DNA of 64,000 bases from Vibrio jasicida CAIM 1864 = LMG 25398 (GCF_000400365.1 NZ_BAOG01000023.1:53704-117703); one strand, 5' to 3'. Positions 45,880 through 55,758 are shown, counted from the stretch's first letter. Notes: generated by a model from the sequence alone, not told the origin. Program-made: numbers and translations.

Positions 45880-46971
45880 TCAACCAAGCGCCGGATAATC
45901 CGTATAACCGTGTTCATTGCCACCAAAAAGCGTAGAGCTATCCAGTTCTGCCAGAGGTTGTTGGTGCTGTAAGCGCGCCACCAAATCTGGGTTAGACACA
46001 AATGGGCGTCCAAAAGCGACTAAATCCGCATAACCTTTCTCAAGCACCTCGTCGGCACGCTCTTGGGTGTAACTGCCAGCCACGATAATCGTATTGGTGA
46101 AGTATTCGCGCAGCTCGATGCGGAAGCTTTCTGGAATCACTGGTGCGTCGTCCCAATCCGCTTCAGACAGGTGTAAGTACGCAATATCACGAGCTTGAAG
46201 TTGTTTCGATGCATCAAGGATGGTTGGCACAATATCTGGGCAGTTCATGTCCTTGAAAGTGATGAAAGGTGCGAGTCGTACTCCCACTTTGTTGGCACCA
46301 ATGGCTTCGCTCACCGCATCGACCACTTCTAACAAAAAGCGAAGTCGGTTTTCGCGAGTTCCGCCGTAGTTATCAGTTCTGTGGTTTGAATTGGTACGTA
46401 GGAACTGGTCAATCAGGTAACCATTACCGCCATGGATTTCAACGCCATCGAAGCCAGCTTCAATCGCACGTTTCGCGGCATGGGCGAAATCACTCACTAC
46501 ACGGTTAATATCGGCTTGAGTCATGGCTCGTGGCTCTACACAATCGACCATGTTGCCATTGCCTTGTTCGTCGGCAATCCACACTTGGGTTTCTACAGGT
46601 TTTAGTGCTGATGGGGCAATAGGCTGTTCGCCTTTTTGGAATGTCGGGTGTGATACACGGCCAACATGCCATAACTGACAAAACATAGCTGCGCCTTGCT
46701 CTTTTGCTGCTTGAGTGACGGTTTTCCAGCCTGCCACTTGTTCATCAGTGTAGACGCCTGGTGTGAATGAGTAACCCTGCGAATCGTCTGAAATCTGGGT
46801 CGCTTCAGAGATGATTAACCCTGCGGTAGCGCGCTGCTTGTAGTAAGTCGCCATCATTTGGTTTGGAATGTTTCCCGGTTGGCTGGTGCGTGCTCGGGTC
46901 ATTGGAGCCATGGCTACGCGGTTTTGCAGAGTTAGTTGTTTCAGCTGTGCTGGTTCAAATAGTTTGCTCAT
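45880..46971 (-). CDS. Old yellow enzyme / N-ethylmaleimide reductase-like alkene reductase
   Basis: 363 residues, the normal OYE length. An FMN-dependent reductase of activated alkenes, quinones or nitro-compounds. Motifs: MAPMTRARTSQPGNIPNQ near the N-terminus (FMN-binding loop), FCQLWHVGRVSHP, the GVEIHGGNGYLIDQFL segment, FVSNPDLVARLQ at the C-terminus. Its start lies 10 bases after the glutaredoxin 2 stop, so it is the last gene of the minus-strand redox cassette. Confidence 0.92.
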   Translation of the reverse strand: MSKLFEPAQLKQLTLQNRVAMAPMTRARTSQPGNIPNQMMATYYKQRATAGLIISEATQISDDSQGYSFTPGVYTDEQVAGWKTVTQAAKEQGAAMFCQLWHVGRVSHPTFQKGEQPIAPSALKPVETQVWIADEQGNGNMVDCVEPRAMTQADINRVVSDFAHAAKRAIEAGFDGVEIHGGNGYLIDQFLRTNSNHRTDNYGGTRENRLRFLLEVVDAVSEAIGANKVGVRLAPFITFKDMNCPDIVPTILDASKQLQARDIAYLHLSEADWDDAPVIPESFRIELREYFTNTIIVAGSYTQERADEVLEKGYADLVAFGRPFVSNPDLVARLQHQQPLAELDSSTLFGGNEHGYTDYPALG

Positions 46972-46981
46972 GATCGGTTCC

Positions 46982-47611
46982 TTACTTAAGTAGTGGTACT
47001 TGGGTTTTGTTGCTTACCGATTCCATCCAATCTTTCACGGTGTTGTCCCATTGGATTTCTGCGGCACTGAAGAACCCGCGCAAAATAGAAAATAAGATCG
47101 CTTCGTCTACCAACGTCACATGCTGGTAGGAATCGAGATTCAACACACTTTTCACACGTTCGATGAGCACTTCTACCTCTTTGGCAATGTTTGGTGTGTC
47201 TTGCAGAAGTGCATCAAAATTGAGTGCTTCAGTTTCCTTTTTCGCGCGCCAAGCGAGCTGTGCAGACTGAGTGGCAAACTCTGGTAAATCCATGTTTGAC
47301 CAACGTGGGTAACCCACTTTCTGCAATGGAAGAAACGCAATTTTTTGCCAATCCAGCGCTTGCTGAGATGGTTGGCTTGTTTCACTTGATGTAGCCAGTT
47401 CAAGGAGGTAAGCGATGATATCTAGGCTTTCTGCCATCGCTTCACCGTTGTCTTTGATAAGAAGTGGTACTTGCTTGGTTCCAATCAGGTCTGTTGTGGT
47501 TTTGCCATCGTCATAAGCAATATTGATGATGTCGAGTTGGATATTCAGCATGCCAGCAACGTAGCGGGCGCGAGCACTGAATGGGCAATGTTCGTAAATG
47601 TAGAGTTTCAT
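46982..47611 (-). CDS. grxB: Glutaredoxin 2
   Basis: 209 residues, matching GrxB rather than short glutaredoxins. The N-terminal thioredoxin-like domain starts MKLYIYEHCPFSARARY; the usual CPYC active site is CPFS here, so only the first cysteine remains and a monothiol mechanism is expected. The cis-proline (KQVPLL) and a C-terminal glutathione-transferase-like helical domain are present. It is the third of four co-oriented genes and overlaps a redox theme with the old yellow enzyme downstream. Confidence 0.88.
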   Translation of the reverse strand: MKLYIYEHCPFSARARYVAGMLNIQLDIINIAYDDGKTTTDLIGTKQVPLLIKDNGEAMAESLDIIAYLLELATSSETSQPSQQALDWQKIAFLPLQKVGYPRWSNMDLPEFATQSAQLAWRAKKETEALNFDALLQDTPNIAKEVEVLIERVKSVLNLDSYQHVTLVDEAILFSILRGFFSAAEIQWDNTVKDWMESVSNKTQVPLLK

Positions 47612-47690
47612 AGTGTTTTCCTGGTGATTTGTATTGGGTAGCCCCGCTTGTTCGGGAGGCGTTAAGTCAGGGCTACCAGTAGGGATGAAA

Positions 47691-48878
47691 TTAGTTGTTG
47701 AAGCTTGGTGTTAAGTCGGTTTGTTTGCTTTCTTTGCGGTTCGCCTTGGCGATGAATAACAAACCAATCAATGGAACAATGATGGCTGCGTAAGGGATCA
47801 TGCCTGCGCCCATTTGGCTATCGAGCACCATGCCGCCTAAGAAACCACCAAAGGCATTGGCTAAGTTGAACGCAGAGATGTTTGCCGTCGCTGCTAACTC
47901 TTGACCTTCACCACCGTGGTTCATTACTCGAAGCTGCATTGCTGGCACGTTAGCGAATGACGCAATACCAAATACAAAGGCGGTGGCAATAAACAGAACT
48001 TTGCTGTCGACAGCTAGGCCGACCAGTACCAGTGACACAATCATCGCGATAGCCCAGAACATGGACGCTTTTTGTAGGTTTTTATCTGATGAACGACCAC
48101 CCATGGTGTTGCCGACAATCAGACCGACACCAACGATAACTAGAATCCAAGTCACGGCACTTTCACCAAAGCCAGTGATGTGCATGGCGATAGGGGCGAT
48201 GTAGCCATACAAAGCCATAAACCCCGACCAAGCAAATACGGTGATCGCAAGGCTGATAAGTAGCATTGGGTTTTTGAACGCAGCCAATTGCGCTTTGACA
48301 TCTTTTGCTTCGCCATGACCAGTCGATTTGATCACTGAAGTGATGAAGAACAGAGCCACTAAACCAAAAGCAGCAACGGTCAAGAAAGTGGTGTGCCAGC
48401 CGAATTGCAAGCCAATCCAAGTACCGCCAGGCACACCTAAAACGTTAGCCAGTGTAAGGCCTGCGAACATCTGTCCGACCGCACGACCTGCCATTTTTTC
48501 TGAAACCAAATTGGTCGCCACCACAGCACCGATGCCGTAGAAAGGGCCTTGAACCAAGCCCGTGATCACTCGGCTGACCATCAACACAAAGTAGTTAGGT
48601 GCGAAAGCGGACAATACGTTGCCGAGAATAAACAGCACCATTAGCCCAGCCAGTACGGCTTTCTTGTTAAAGCGTGCTAAGTAAATCGTAAGTAGTGGGC
48701 CGCCGAACACAATGGCAAGTGCGTAGGCACTGATTAGGTAACCCGCTTGCCCTTCCGTGATGGACAAAGAGTTGGCGACTTGGGGAAGGATTCCAGCAAT
48801 AACAAATTCCGCGGTACCGATAGCAAAAGCTGCAAGCGTTAGGATCCATACCTGCAGCGGCATTTTTTCTTTATTCAT
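47691..48878 (-). CDS. MFS transporter, DHA1/AraJ-like
   Basis: 395 residues from the ATG at 48878; the longer frame to 48923 would add a polar leader. Twelve helices; the opening AAFAIGTAEFVIAGILPQVA and LISAYALAIVFGGP plus the loop YLARFNKKAVL are typical of the DHA1 drug/sugar exporters such as AraJ and YdhP. It is second of the minus-strand group SDR, MFS, grxB, old yellow enzyme. Substrate is unknown; small electrophiles or toxic quinones would suit the neighbours. Confidence 0.85.
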   Translation of the reverse strand: MNKEKMPLQVWILTLAAFAIGTAEFVIAGILPQVANSLSITEGQAGYLISAYALAIVFGGPLLTIYLARFNKKAVLAGLMVLFILGNVLSAFAPNYFVLMVSRVITGLVQGPFYGIGAVVATNLVSEKMAGRAVGQMFAGLTLANVLGVPGGTWIGLQFGWHTTFLTVAAFGLVALFFITSVIKSTGHGEAKDVKAQLAAFKNPMLLISLAITVFAWSGFMALYGYIAPIAMHITGFGESAVTWILVIVGVGLIVGNTMGGRSSDKNLQKASMFWAIAMIVSLVLVGLAVDSKVLFIATAFVFGIASFANVPAMQLRVMNHGGEGQELAATANISAFNLANAFGGFLGGMVLDSQMGAGMIPYAAIIVPLIGLLFIAKANRKESKQTDLTPSFNN

Positions 48879-48979
48879 GGGGGAGTCTCTTTTTTTTATT
48901 TCGTTTGAACCCATTGGTGCCATGCTTTTTTATTGCTCTGGCACCTTGTTTTTATTTGCGGTTAGCTAAGCGGGTGTTG

Positions 48980-49648
48980 TTAGCCAAGCAGTGCGCCACC
49001 ATCAACATCAATCACGGCGCCGGTCATGTAGCTGTTTTCAATCAGAAGTAAGTAAGCTTTTGCAACGTCACTGGCTTCGCCAACTTTGCCTACGGGCAAG
49101 CTATTTTGTGTGCGTTGGTACATGGCATTTCTGTCGTCTTCGTTCATGCCTTGATACGCCTCAGTTCTAGTCAAACCTGGGCTGACCGCATTTACTCGGA
49201 TAGGAGCCAATTCTTTCGCCAGTACTTTCGTGGTCGCTTCAATGGCCGCGTTGATGGCAGTTTTGACGTAGGTGTTAGCAACAACTTTGCGCGATAACAT
49301 GCCGGAAGTTAGCGTGATTGAGCCGCCTTTCTTGATGTAGCGTGCGCCATGTTTCGCCGCGTTGATTGCGCCCCAAAACTTGGTATCGAACGCGTATTTT
49401 GCTTGGGAAACTTCTACATCCACCACTTTGCCTGCCGGAGCATAAGAACCTGCGGTGACGATCAGGTGGTCAAAAGCACCAATGGTTTCGAAGTAGTGGT
49501 AAACCGACTGTTCATCGCTGATGTCTAACCCTGTTTTGCGGCTCGCTACGTGGACAACCGCATTGTCGCTTGCAAGTTGTTGGCTAAGTTCAGCACCAAT
49601 ACCTGATGTGCCACCGAGTACTACATAAACGGTTTTTTCTGTTTTCAT
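48980..49648 (-). CDS. Short-chain dehydrogenase/reductase
   Basis: 222 residues from the ATG at 49648 (GGAGAAAC upstream). Classical SDR: cofactor loop LGGTSGIGAELSQQL near the N-terminus, LIVTAGSYAP mid, Ser near TSGMLSRK and a Tyr-based catalytic stretch partly replaced by VANTYVKTAINAA with the catalytic Tyr and Lys, then APIRVNAVSPGLTRTEA and the C-terminal GAVIDVDGGALLG. It should use NAD(P)H. It is first in the four-gene redox group and divergent from a LysR gene. Confidence 0.88.
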   Translation of the reverse strand: MKTEKTVYVVLGGTSGIGAELSQQLASDNAVVHVASRKTGLDISDEQSVYHYFETIGAFDHLIVTAGSYAPAGKVVDVEVSQAKYAFDTKFWGAINAAKHGARYIKKGGSITLTSGMLSRKVVANTYVKTAINAAIEATTKVLAKELAPIRVNAVSPGLTRTEAYQGMNEDDRNAMYQRTQNSLPVGKVGEASDVAKAYLLLIENSYMTGAVIDVDGGALLG

Positions 49649-49769
49649 GATTTGTTTCTCCAATCTCGTTTCGTTGGAGCCAGTATATTGATTGGAAGAA
49701 ATTTGATAATTGGGTAATATTTGAATTGATTATTCAGTTCAGTCGAATAATTAGGTTTTAGGAGGGAAT

Positions 49770-50693
49770 GTGGACAAGTTTTCGGATATGACGCTGTTTG
49801 TCAGCATAGTGAAGAACCAAGGGCTGGCGGCAGCTGGCAGAGAGCTCGGCTTATCGCCGGCAACAGTAACGGCAAGATTGCAGTCGCTGGAAGACCGTTA
49901 TGGGGTGAAATTACTTAATCGCAGTACAAGGCATATTTCACTGACGGACTCTGGCGCTATGTACCATCAGGCATGCTTGGAAATCATCGACAGCGTTAAA
50001 GAGACGGAGAACTTGCTCCAAACTGGCACCAAAGAAGTGCGCGGCACACTTAAAATCTCGGCTCCTCGTGATATTGGTAAGCAATATATTTCGCCAATAC
50101 TGTCGGAATTTAGTCAGCTCTATCCTGATGTGATCCCTTATCTGTATTTGAACGATAACTTATCCAACTTGGCGGAGTCCGGTTTGGATATTGTTATCCG
50201 ATATGGAGAGCTAGCCGACAGCAACCTTATCTCTCGCAAACTGGCGTCCAGTCGCCGAGTGCTTTGTGCTTCTCCTCAGTATTTGGCAAAGAAAGGCACG
50301 CCGATCACGCCACAAGATTTAGCACATCACGATTGTTTAGCCATGGTTCGCAGCAATGAAGAGTTGAAAACATGGCACTTTCAAGATGAAGAGCAGCACA
50401 ATGTTGTTACTGTCGTACCGAAGCGTTTTTCTGATGATGGCGAAGTGATTCGTCAATGGGCGTTAGATGGGGCCGGTATTGCGTTGAAATCGATTCTCGA
50501 TGTACAAGAGGACATCAAACAGCAGCGTTTAGTGACGGTGTTAAATGGCTATATGAAGAACTTCAACGCATCGACCTCTTCTGCAGGCGCGGATTTGAAC
50601 GTGATTTACCTGAGCCGCCAGTATCAACCCAAGCGACTTCGTTTGTTTTTGGACTTCTTAATTGAGCGTTTTCATAACCAGTTTCCGGAATAA
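49770..50693 (+). CDS. LysR-family regulator of the redox cassette
   Basis: 307 residues from a GTG with GGAGG just upstream. The helix-turn-helix is GLAAAGRELGLSPATVTARL in residues 17-36, followed by the effector-binding domain. It is divergent from the SDR-MFS-grxB-OYE group, 121 bases apart, the usual layout for LysR autoregulation and target control. Inducer unknown; electrophile or oxidative signals are plausible given the neighbours. Confidence 0.88.
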   Translation: MDKFSDMTLFVSIVKNQGLAAAGRELGLSPATVTARLQSLEDRYGVKLLNRSTRHISLTDSGAMYHQACLEIIDSVKETENLLQTGTKEVRGTLKISAPRDIGKQYISPILSEFSQLYPDVIPYLYLNDNLSNLAESGLDIVIRYGELADSNLISRKLASSRRVLCASPQYLAKKGTPITPQDLAHHDCLAMVRSNEELKTWHFQDEEQHNVVTVVPKRFSDDGEVIRQWALDGAGIALKSILDVQEDIKQQRLVTVLNGYMKNFNASTSSAGADLNVIYLSRQYQPKRLRLFLDFLIERFHNQFPE

Positions 50694-50700
50694 GCAAGAC

Positions 50701-51243
50701 TTAGACGGCAACCCGTAATCTAGGCCATGTGATTAACCAGTTTTTGGATTCTACCCGAGATTGAAACAGCGCCCATGTTCGCTTGGGGTTGTAAGTAATC
50801 TGACCTTCAAACAAAGACTCAAATCCGAACGCTGAAATGCACTCTATCTGGTTCTTTTCGTTCAATCTGGCAGCGACCGCCGTCTCTTTTTCTGGCCAGT
50901 AACTCATCGCATCTAAGGTACTTTGGTATGGCTTATCACCATTCCTTAGGTGCATGATTGCTTGATTGCGCACTTGCCAGTTGAGCTCTGGCATTAAGGC
51001 GTTTAGCTGCGCTTCGTATTTGAGGTAGGTTTGTTCGGCCAACTCATTCGGATCGAAATAAACAACATCAAGATCGTTTAATGGTGTTGGATTTTGCTTC
51101 TGGTGAAGGTTATCCCAAACTAAGTTTCGCACAAAGCCCGCAGCAATGTAGCAATCTGGCAAAGCCAGTGATCGAACACACTCCAATGCTTGAATGCGAA
51201 GTGGATTTCCTGCCAACAACTGGGCAAGTTTTTCTTCAAACAT
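50701..51243 (-). CDS. Nucleotidyltransferase family protein (NTP_transf_6-like)
   Basis: 180 residues. It has LPDCYIAAGFVRNLVWDNLH and PLNDLDVVYFDPNELAEQ, matching the minimal DNA-polymerase-beta superfamily proteins of the DUF925/NTP_transf_6 type. The Asp pair in NDLDVVYFD would bind metal. The substrate is unknown. It begins 5 bases after the YjbR gene, so it is the last gene of a three-gene group (LysR, YjbR, NTase) on the minus strand. Confidence 0.85.
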   Translation of the reverse strand: MFEEKLAQLLAGNPLRIQALECVRSLALPDCYIAAGFVRNLVWDNLHQKQNPTPLNDLDVVYFDPNELAEQTYLKYEAQLNALMPELNWQVRNQAIMHLRNGDKPYQSTLDAMSYWPEKETAVAARLNEKNQIECISAFGFESLFEGQITYNPKRTWALFQSRVESKNWLITWPRLRVAV

Positions 51244-51248
51244 CGGTA

Positions 51249-51623
51249 TTATTTCGCTGGTGGCAGTTCAATGCCTAGTTCATCGCGTTTTCGCTTACTC
51301 AAGCCAAGTGCAACCAAACGATAAGATTCTGATAAATAGTACTTTAGATCTTCGTCTAGGCGTCCGGAGGTTTCCGTTTGCTGAATCCATTTCATACCTC
51401 GGTTAGCGAAATAAGGGGCAGGAATATAACCCTCATAATCGCTTAAAAAATCGAAGTTTAAAGGGGAAGTCTTAAACGTAAATGCAGGCTGCTTGTCTTT
51501 ACTCCAGCCACCAATAGCAAACACCTTTCCGCCTACTTTCCAAACGTGCGCATCACCCCATTGAACAACATGAGAAGTGGCAGTGAATGAGCCGCAGAAT
51601 TGATTAAATTCATCGTATGTCAT
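51249..51623 (-). CDS. MmcQ/YjbR-family protein
   Basis: 124 residues. The order TYDEFNQFCGSFTATSH, WGDAHVWKVGGKVFAIGGWS, PAPYFANRGMKWI and the Leu/Tyr-rich C-terminal helix (YYLSESYRLVALGLSKRKR) fits the MmcQ/YjbR cytosine-binding-fold proteins. Function is not established; they are often called DNA-binding. GAGGTAACCCA precedes the ATG. It lies between a LysR gene and the nucleotidyltransferase gene on the same strand. Confidence 0.87.
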   Translation of the reverse strand: MTYDEFNQFCGSFTATSHVVQWGDAHVWKVGGKVFAIGGWSKDKQPAFTFKTSPLNFDFLSDYEGYIPAPYFANRGMKWIQQTETSGRLDEDLKYYLSESYRLVALGLSKRKRDELGIELPPAK

Positions 51624-51642
51624 TGGGTTACCTCAATAGTGA

Positions 51643-52554
51643 TTAGCTTAAATTTTGGGCTAGTTTAGTGATGTGTGCAATCAAAGCCAAGTGAGATTCT
51701 GAGGTTTCCCTTCTATGACGATAGATGCCGACAGTACCCGGCTTAGGCTGTGATTCCACGGTTAAGATTTTCAACCCTAACGATTGTAAGTAATCGCTCA
51801 GGTAGCTGGTATAAGACATCACGGCTATGCCGCTTTTTAGTACATCAATACTCGCAAGTAACGAATCGACTTCGTAAGTTGGACGGTTATCAAGTTGCTG
51901 ACGTTCCCTTTCGTTTTGCTTGGGAATCGGGTTGTCTAAAACATGGTTAAACTTTTTTGCATCATAGGTGACGGATAGGGCGGGGTATTCATGGAGCATT
52001 TGTTTCGTCACCATTTTACCCAAAAGTGGATGATTGGGAGAGACAAAGTAGGCGTCAACAGTTTGAAATAAAGGAATAAAAGTAACATCACACTTTGACG
52101 ACAACCCTACAATTTCATGACCAATGAAGAATTCAATTTGCTCATTAATCAAAGAATCCATTAAACCCAAATGATTGCCAAATTCGACGTGTGTAGATGC
52201 GGATGGTTGCTGAGATAAATGTTCATCTAAGGCTTGTTTTACGAACAAAGGCCACCACGCATCTCCGGTTCCTATTTTTATTTTGCCGACTTGATACTGC
52301 TTCCTTTCTTCAATGCCTTGCATCATTTGATTATATTCGTGCTGCATCGCATCGCTATGACGATAGAGAATACGACCAAACTCGGTCAGAACCATGCCGC
52401 TTTGGTGGCGTTCAAAGAGTGTGACGCCAAGAGACTCTTCCAGCTTTTTTAAATTACTCGTCATTGTCGGTTGGCTTAGTCCGGCCATCCTTGCGGCGGC
52501 ACTTATGCTTTGACAGCGAGCAATCAGTAAAAATTGCTGTAGAGATTTGTCCAT
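51643..52554 (-). CDS. LysR-family transcriptional regulator
   Basis: 303 residues from the ATG at 52554 with GGGA upstream; the longer frame to 52599 has no ribosome site. The helix-turn-helix is SISAAARMAGLSQPTMTSNL at residues 16-35. The remainder is the periplasmic-binding-like effector domain. It is divergent from the glycosidase lipoprotein and may control it; it is also the first gene before yjbR-like and NTase genes. The effector is unknown. Confidence 0.87.
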   Translation of the reverse strand: MDKSLQQFLLIARCQSISAAARMAGLSQPTMTSNLKKLEESLGVTLFERHQSGMVLTEFGRILYRHSDAMQHEYNQMMQGIEERKQYQVGKIKIGTGDAWWPLFVKQALDEHLSQQPSASTHVEFGNHLGLMDSLINEQIEFFIGHEIVGLSSKCDVTFIPLFQTVDAYFVSPNHPLLGKMVTKQMLHEYPALSVTYDAKKFNHVLDNPIPKQNERERQQLDNRPTYEVDSLLASIDVLKSGIAVMSYTSYLSDYLQSLGLKILTVESQPKPGTVGIYRHRRETSESHLALIAHITKLAQNLS

Positions 52555-52783
52555 TGTTATTCCCTTTTTTAAACAAGGTTTCTTGAAGGTATTGTGCACA
52601 ATTTCTTTTATAAATCACAAATCTGCTATCTGACATAATTGAATTTATTAGTGTTTCATAGATCTAAATCACTATTGGTGAGCAACATATAGATATTGTC
52701 TATAAAGCTGGCGCTGTTACCTATTTTTCTCTGAAGAGCGTGTTCCTTAGACTGTCGCCAAAATAACAATCTAAGGGATGAAC

Positions 52784-55657
52784 ATGAAACCAAGTTTTAT
52801 TGCGCTTGCTGTTGCTGCAACGATGGGATTAGTTGGATGTGGTTCAGATTCTGATACCACGGAGATCGTCGATAAACCCATTATTTCGGAAGATCTTTAC
52901 TTGCGCGGATTGAATGGCGATTGGGGGACTGCGGAACACGCGAAGCTGAACTATTTAGGGAACAACGAATATGAGACGGTTCTGCGTGTAGCGCGAGGTA
53001 GTAATCAATTCAAGATTGCCGATCCTGGCTGGCAAATCCAATACACTCATTTTGAACAGCCTGCGATGTTTGATGAGGCTCAGGACTACTTACCAAAACC
53101 AGAAACGAATGAAGCGTGTATGAATGACGACTGCAATTCGGAAATCACGTTTGAAGATAAAGGTTACTATAAGTTCTCTGTGAGTTTTGCGGATGAAAGC
53201 AGCGCGACGATGACCGTAACAAAAGCCACGCAGGAAGAGGCAGAGAAGTATTACTCAGATGCTATTTTGGATCCTGAAATGGTGCATGAGGGGCATCAAA
53301 ATAAAGAACTAAAACTGTTCCGAAACTATGATGACAGCAATGAAACAGTGACATTTTCAGTCAAGGATCCTAAAGCAGATCTGCGTGAATTTGGCATCTC
53401 TACCACGACGGAACTGCGAGACGCTCTGGATCAAGGCATGGTGATTACGGAGAAAGAAGGGCCGCGTGTTGTATCTGGCGATCTCGCGTTTGATGCACTG
53501 TTCGCTTTGACTATGAAAGAGCTCGATCAACTTGCGGTGTCTGAAATCAAAGACGGCAATTACAACTACAACAAACCAATAAAGGCAGAAGTGTTTGAGA
53601 CAGGTGCCAAGTGGCATTACGTTTGGACTCGTGATTTGGCATATGCGGCCGACCTTTCCCTTGCGTTGATGAATCCTACGCGCGTTGAAAACGGTTTGGA
53701 ATTCAAGTTATCAGCCTTCCGAGACTCAACAGATCAACAATACGATGGCGAGCAAATCGTCCAAGATACAGGCACTGGTGGCAGTTGGCCGATCAGTACC
53801 GATCGAACAACTTGGGCGCTAGGCGCAGAACGTTTACTGTCGGCACTGGATGGCGAAGCTTACAACCAATTTGCAGAGCGCGCTTACAACGCAGTTAGCA
53901 ACACGCTAGAAGCCGACCGTTTAGCGGCGTTTGATCAAGACTCAGGCCTTTACACGGGAGAACAGTCGTTCTTGGACTGGCGTGAGCAGACATACTCTAC
54001 GTGGACGCCTGATGATGTTAATGCGATTGGTAGTAGCAAAGCGTTGTCTACTAACGTGGTTCACTATCGAGCAATGCGCTTAGCGGCGAAGTTGGCAGAA
54101 CAATTTGACTCTAAAAACGCCGTAAAATATACCGATTGGGCGAATCAGTTGAAGCAATCAATTAATACGCATTTTTGGAATGAGAACCGCGGTATGTACG
54201 TCAGCTACCTATTTGACAATGGGCAGGATATTGCGGTCGATAAATATGACATGCTTGGGGAAGCGCTTGCAATTATAAGTGGCATTGCCAGTGATGCTCA
54301 GGCGAAGCAAATTATGGAAAACTACCCTCATAGTAAGTTTGGTGTGCCAGTTTACTTCCCTCAACAACCTGATGTTCCTGTGTATCATAACCGTGCGATT
54401 TGGCCATTTGTCACCGCATATAGCTTGCGCGCTGCACATCAAACTCAAAACGTAGAAGCGGCGAACAATGCGATTCAATCTTTAGTTCGCGGTACCGCAA
54501 CGAACTTATCAAATATGGAAAACTTGGAGTGGTTGTCTGGCAAATCGTTCATTATTCATAGCGATCATGGTGCAGATGCTTCTCTTGATGGCCCAGTAAT
54601 TAACTCCCAGCGCCAGCTATGGTCGGTAGGTGGTTACCTCAATATGGTGGTCGAAACTATCTTTGGTATACACACTGAAACAGGACAATTGGAAGTTAAA
54701 CCGTTCATTACAGGGTGGGTTCGCAATCAACTTTTTGCTCAATCAGATCAGATTACATTGGAGAACTTTAGCTTCAAGGGGAAAAACTACTCTGTGACGG
54801 TTCACCTGCCAGAAGTACAAGGTGAGTCAAACGGTTACTATCCAGTGGAAGAGGTGACGGTTGATGATGGCCACTACCAAGTCACCTTGGGTAGTCTTGT
54901 TGCTGACGACAGCAGTATAAAAGTGGTTGATGGAGTCAAACCTTACGCAACGGAAAGTGAAAAAGTCTTTTCTCCAAAAGAGCCTGAGCTCGATGTCGCT
55001 CGCACCAACAATAATGTGACGATTGGTGTAACTAGTGACTACAACATTAACTTGTACCGCAATGGTCAACTGATCCAAAGTAATGTTAACGGAAAAGAGT
55101 ACAGCGATACCTTAAGCGGTTTTGCGTGTTATTTGGCTGAGAGTATTAATGAACAAGGCTTCCGTTCTAACCCAAGTGAACCGGTTTGTGTTGGCGAAGA
55201 TATTCGCGTCAAACTCGAGGGTGATTACCAACCGCTAAAAGACGATGTATCGGTAGTCACTGTCAGCAAAGATAGTGGTGATGTAAATGGTCTGAGTGCT
55301 TTCACCGTCCCTACCAACGGGCAATACCAATTGGCGGCGTGGTATAACAATAACCTAGGTCAACTAAACACCGGTATTACTAACGCAGTGAAAGAGCTCG
55401 AAGTTCTCGACGAATCTGGTCAGTCAGTTGGTAAAGGTTACATTCAAATGGGCCATATTGGTGAGAACAAAGGTATGCGTTACTCAACACCGATTGAAGT
55501 TTCCTTGGAACAAGGCAAATCATACCGACTGGTTCTCAAAGACCATTTCAATATGAGTTACTTGAAATCTAATGAAACCTACATTTACTCAGGTGGCGTA
55601 GATGGCGAGATGAATGAAGCGCAGATTGCTGATATCCGCATCACACCGCTTCAATAA
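52784..55657 (+). CDS. Secreted (alpha/alpha)6-barrel glycosidase-like lipoprotein
   Basis: 957 residues from the second ATG (AAGGG upstream). The signal MKPSFIALAVAATMGLVGC makes it a lipoprotein with Cys19. The N-terminal domain has LYLRGLNGDWG and aromatics in a carbohydrate-binding-like arrangement. The central domain contains WHYVWTRDLAYAADLSLA, GTGGSWPISTDRTTWALGAE and NRAIWPFVTAYSLRAA, matching a six-hairpin helical barrel with probable acidic catalysts. The C-terminal 300 residues are beta-rich. I think of starch or maltodextrin degradation, but the family (GH15-like or other) is not certain. It is divergent from a LysR gene. Confidence 0.75.
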   Translation: MKPSFIALAVAATMGLVGCGSDSDTTEIVDKPIISEDLYLRGLNGDWGTAEHAKLNYLGNNEYETVLRVARGSNQFKIADPGWQIQYTHFEQPAMFDEAQDYLPKPETNEACMNDDCNSEITFEDKGYYKFSVSFADESSATMTVTKATQEEAEKYYSDAILDPEMVHEGHQNKELKLFRNYDDSNETVTFSVKDPKADLREFGISTTTELRDALDQGMVITEKEGPRVVSGDLAFDALFALTMKELDQLAVSEIKDGNYNYNKPIKAEVFETGAKWHYVWTRDLAYAADLSLALMNPTRVENGLEFKLSAFRDSTDQQYDGEQIVQDTGTGGSWPISTDRTTWALGAERLLSALDGEAYNQFAERAYNAVSNTLEADRLAAFDQDSGLYTGEQSFLDWREQTYSTWTPDDVNAIGSSKALSTNVVHYRAMRLAAKLAEQFDSKNAVKYTDWANQLKQSINTHFWNENRGMYVSYLFDNGQDIAVDKYDMLGEALAIISGIASDAQAKQIMENYPHSKFGVPVYFPQQPDVPVYHNRAIWPFVTAYSLRAAHQTQNVEAANNAIQSLVRGTATNLSNMENLEWLSGKSFIIHSDHGADASLDGPVINSQRQLWSVGGYLNMVVETIFGIHTETGQLEVKPFITGWVRNQLFAQSDQITLENFSFKGKNYSVTVHLPEVQGESNGYYPVEEVTVDDGHYQVTLGSLVADDSSIKVVDGVKPYATESEKVFSPKEPELDVARTNNNVTIGVTSDYNINLYRNGQLIQSNVNGKEYSDTLSGFACYLAESINEQGFRSNPSEPVCVGEDIRVKLEGDYQPLKDDVSVVTVSKDSGDVNGLSAFTVPTNGQYQLAAWYNNNLGQLNTGITNAVKELEVLDESGQSVGKGYIQMGHIGENKGMRYSTPIEVSLEQGKSYRLVLKDHFNMSYLKSNETYIYSGGVDGEMNEAQIADIRITPLQ

Positions 55658-55678
55658 CGTGAATTGAAGTTCTAAGAA

Positions 55679-55705
55679 AAAGCCGCTGAGATGATCAGCG
55701 GCTTT
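55679..55705. terminator. Bidirectional terminator after the glycosidase gene
   Basis: AAAGCCGCTGA and TCAGCGGCTTT pair over a 5-base loop. On the minus strand the tail is TTTTT, on the plus strand CTATT. Confidence 0.85.
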
Positions 55706-55758
55706 CTATTTAAGTAACCACTGGATGTTCGTTTTAACGTGAATGTTCAGAAAAGTGC

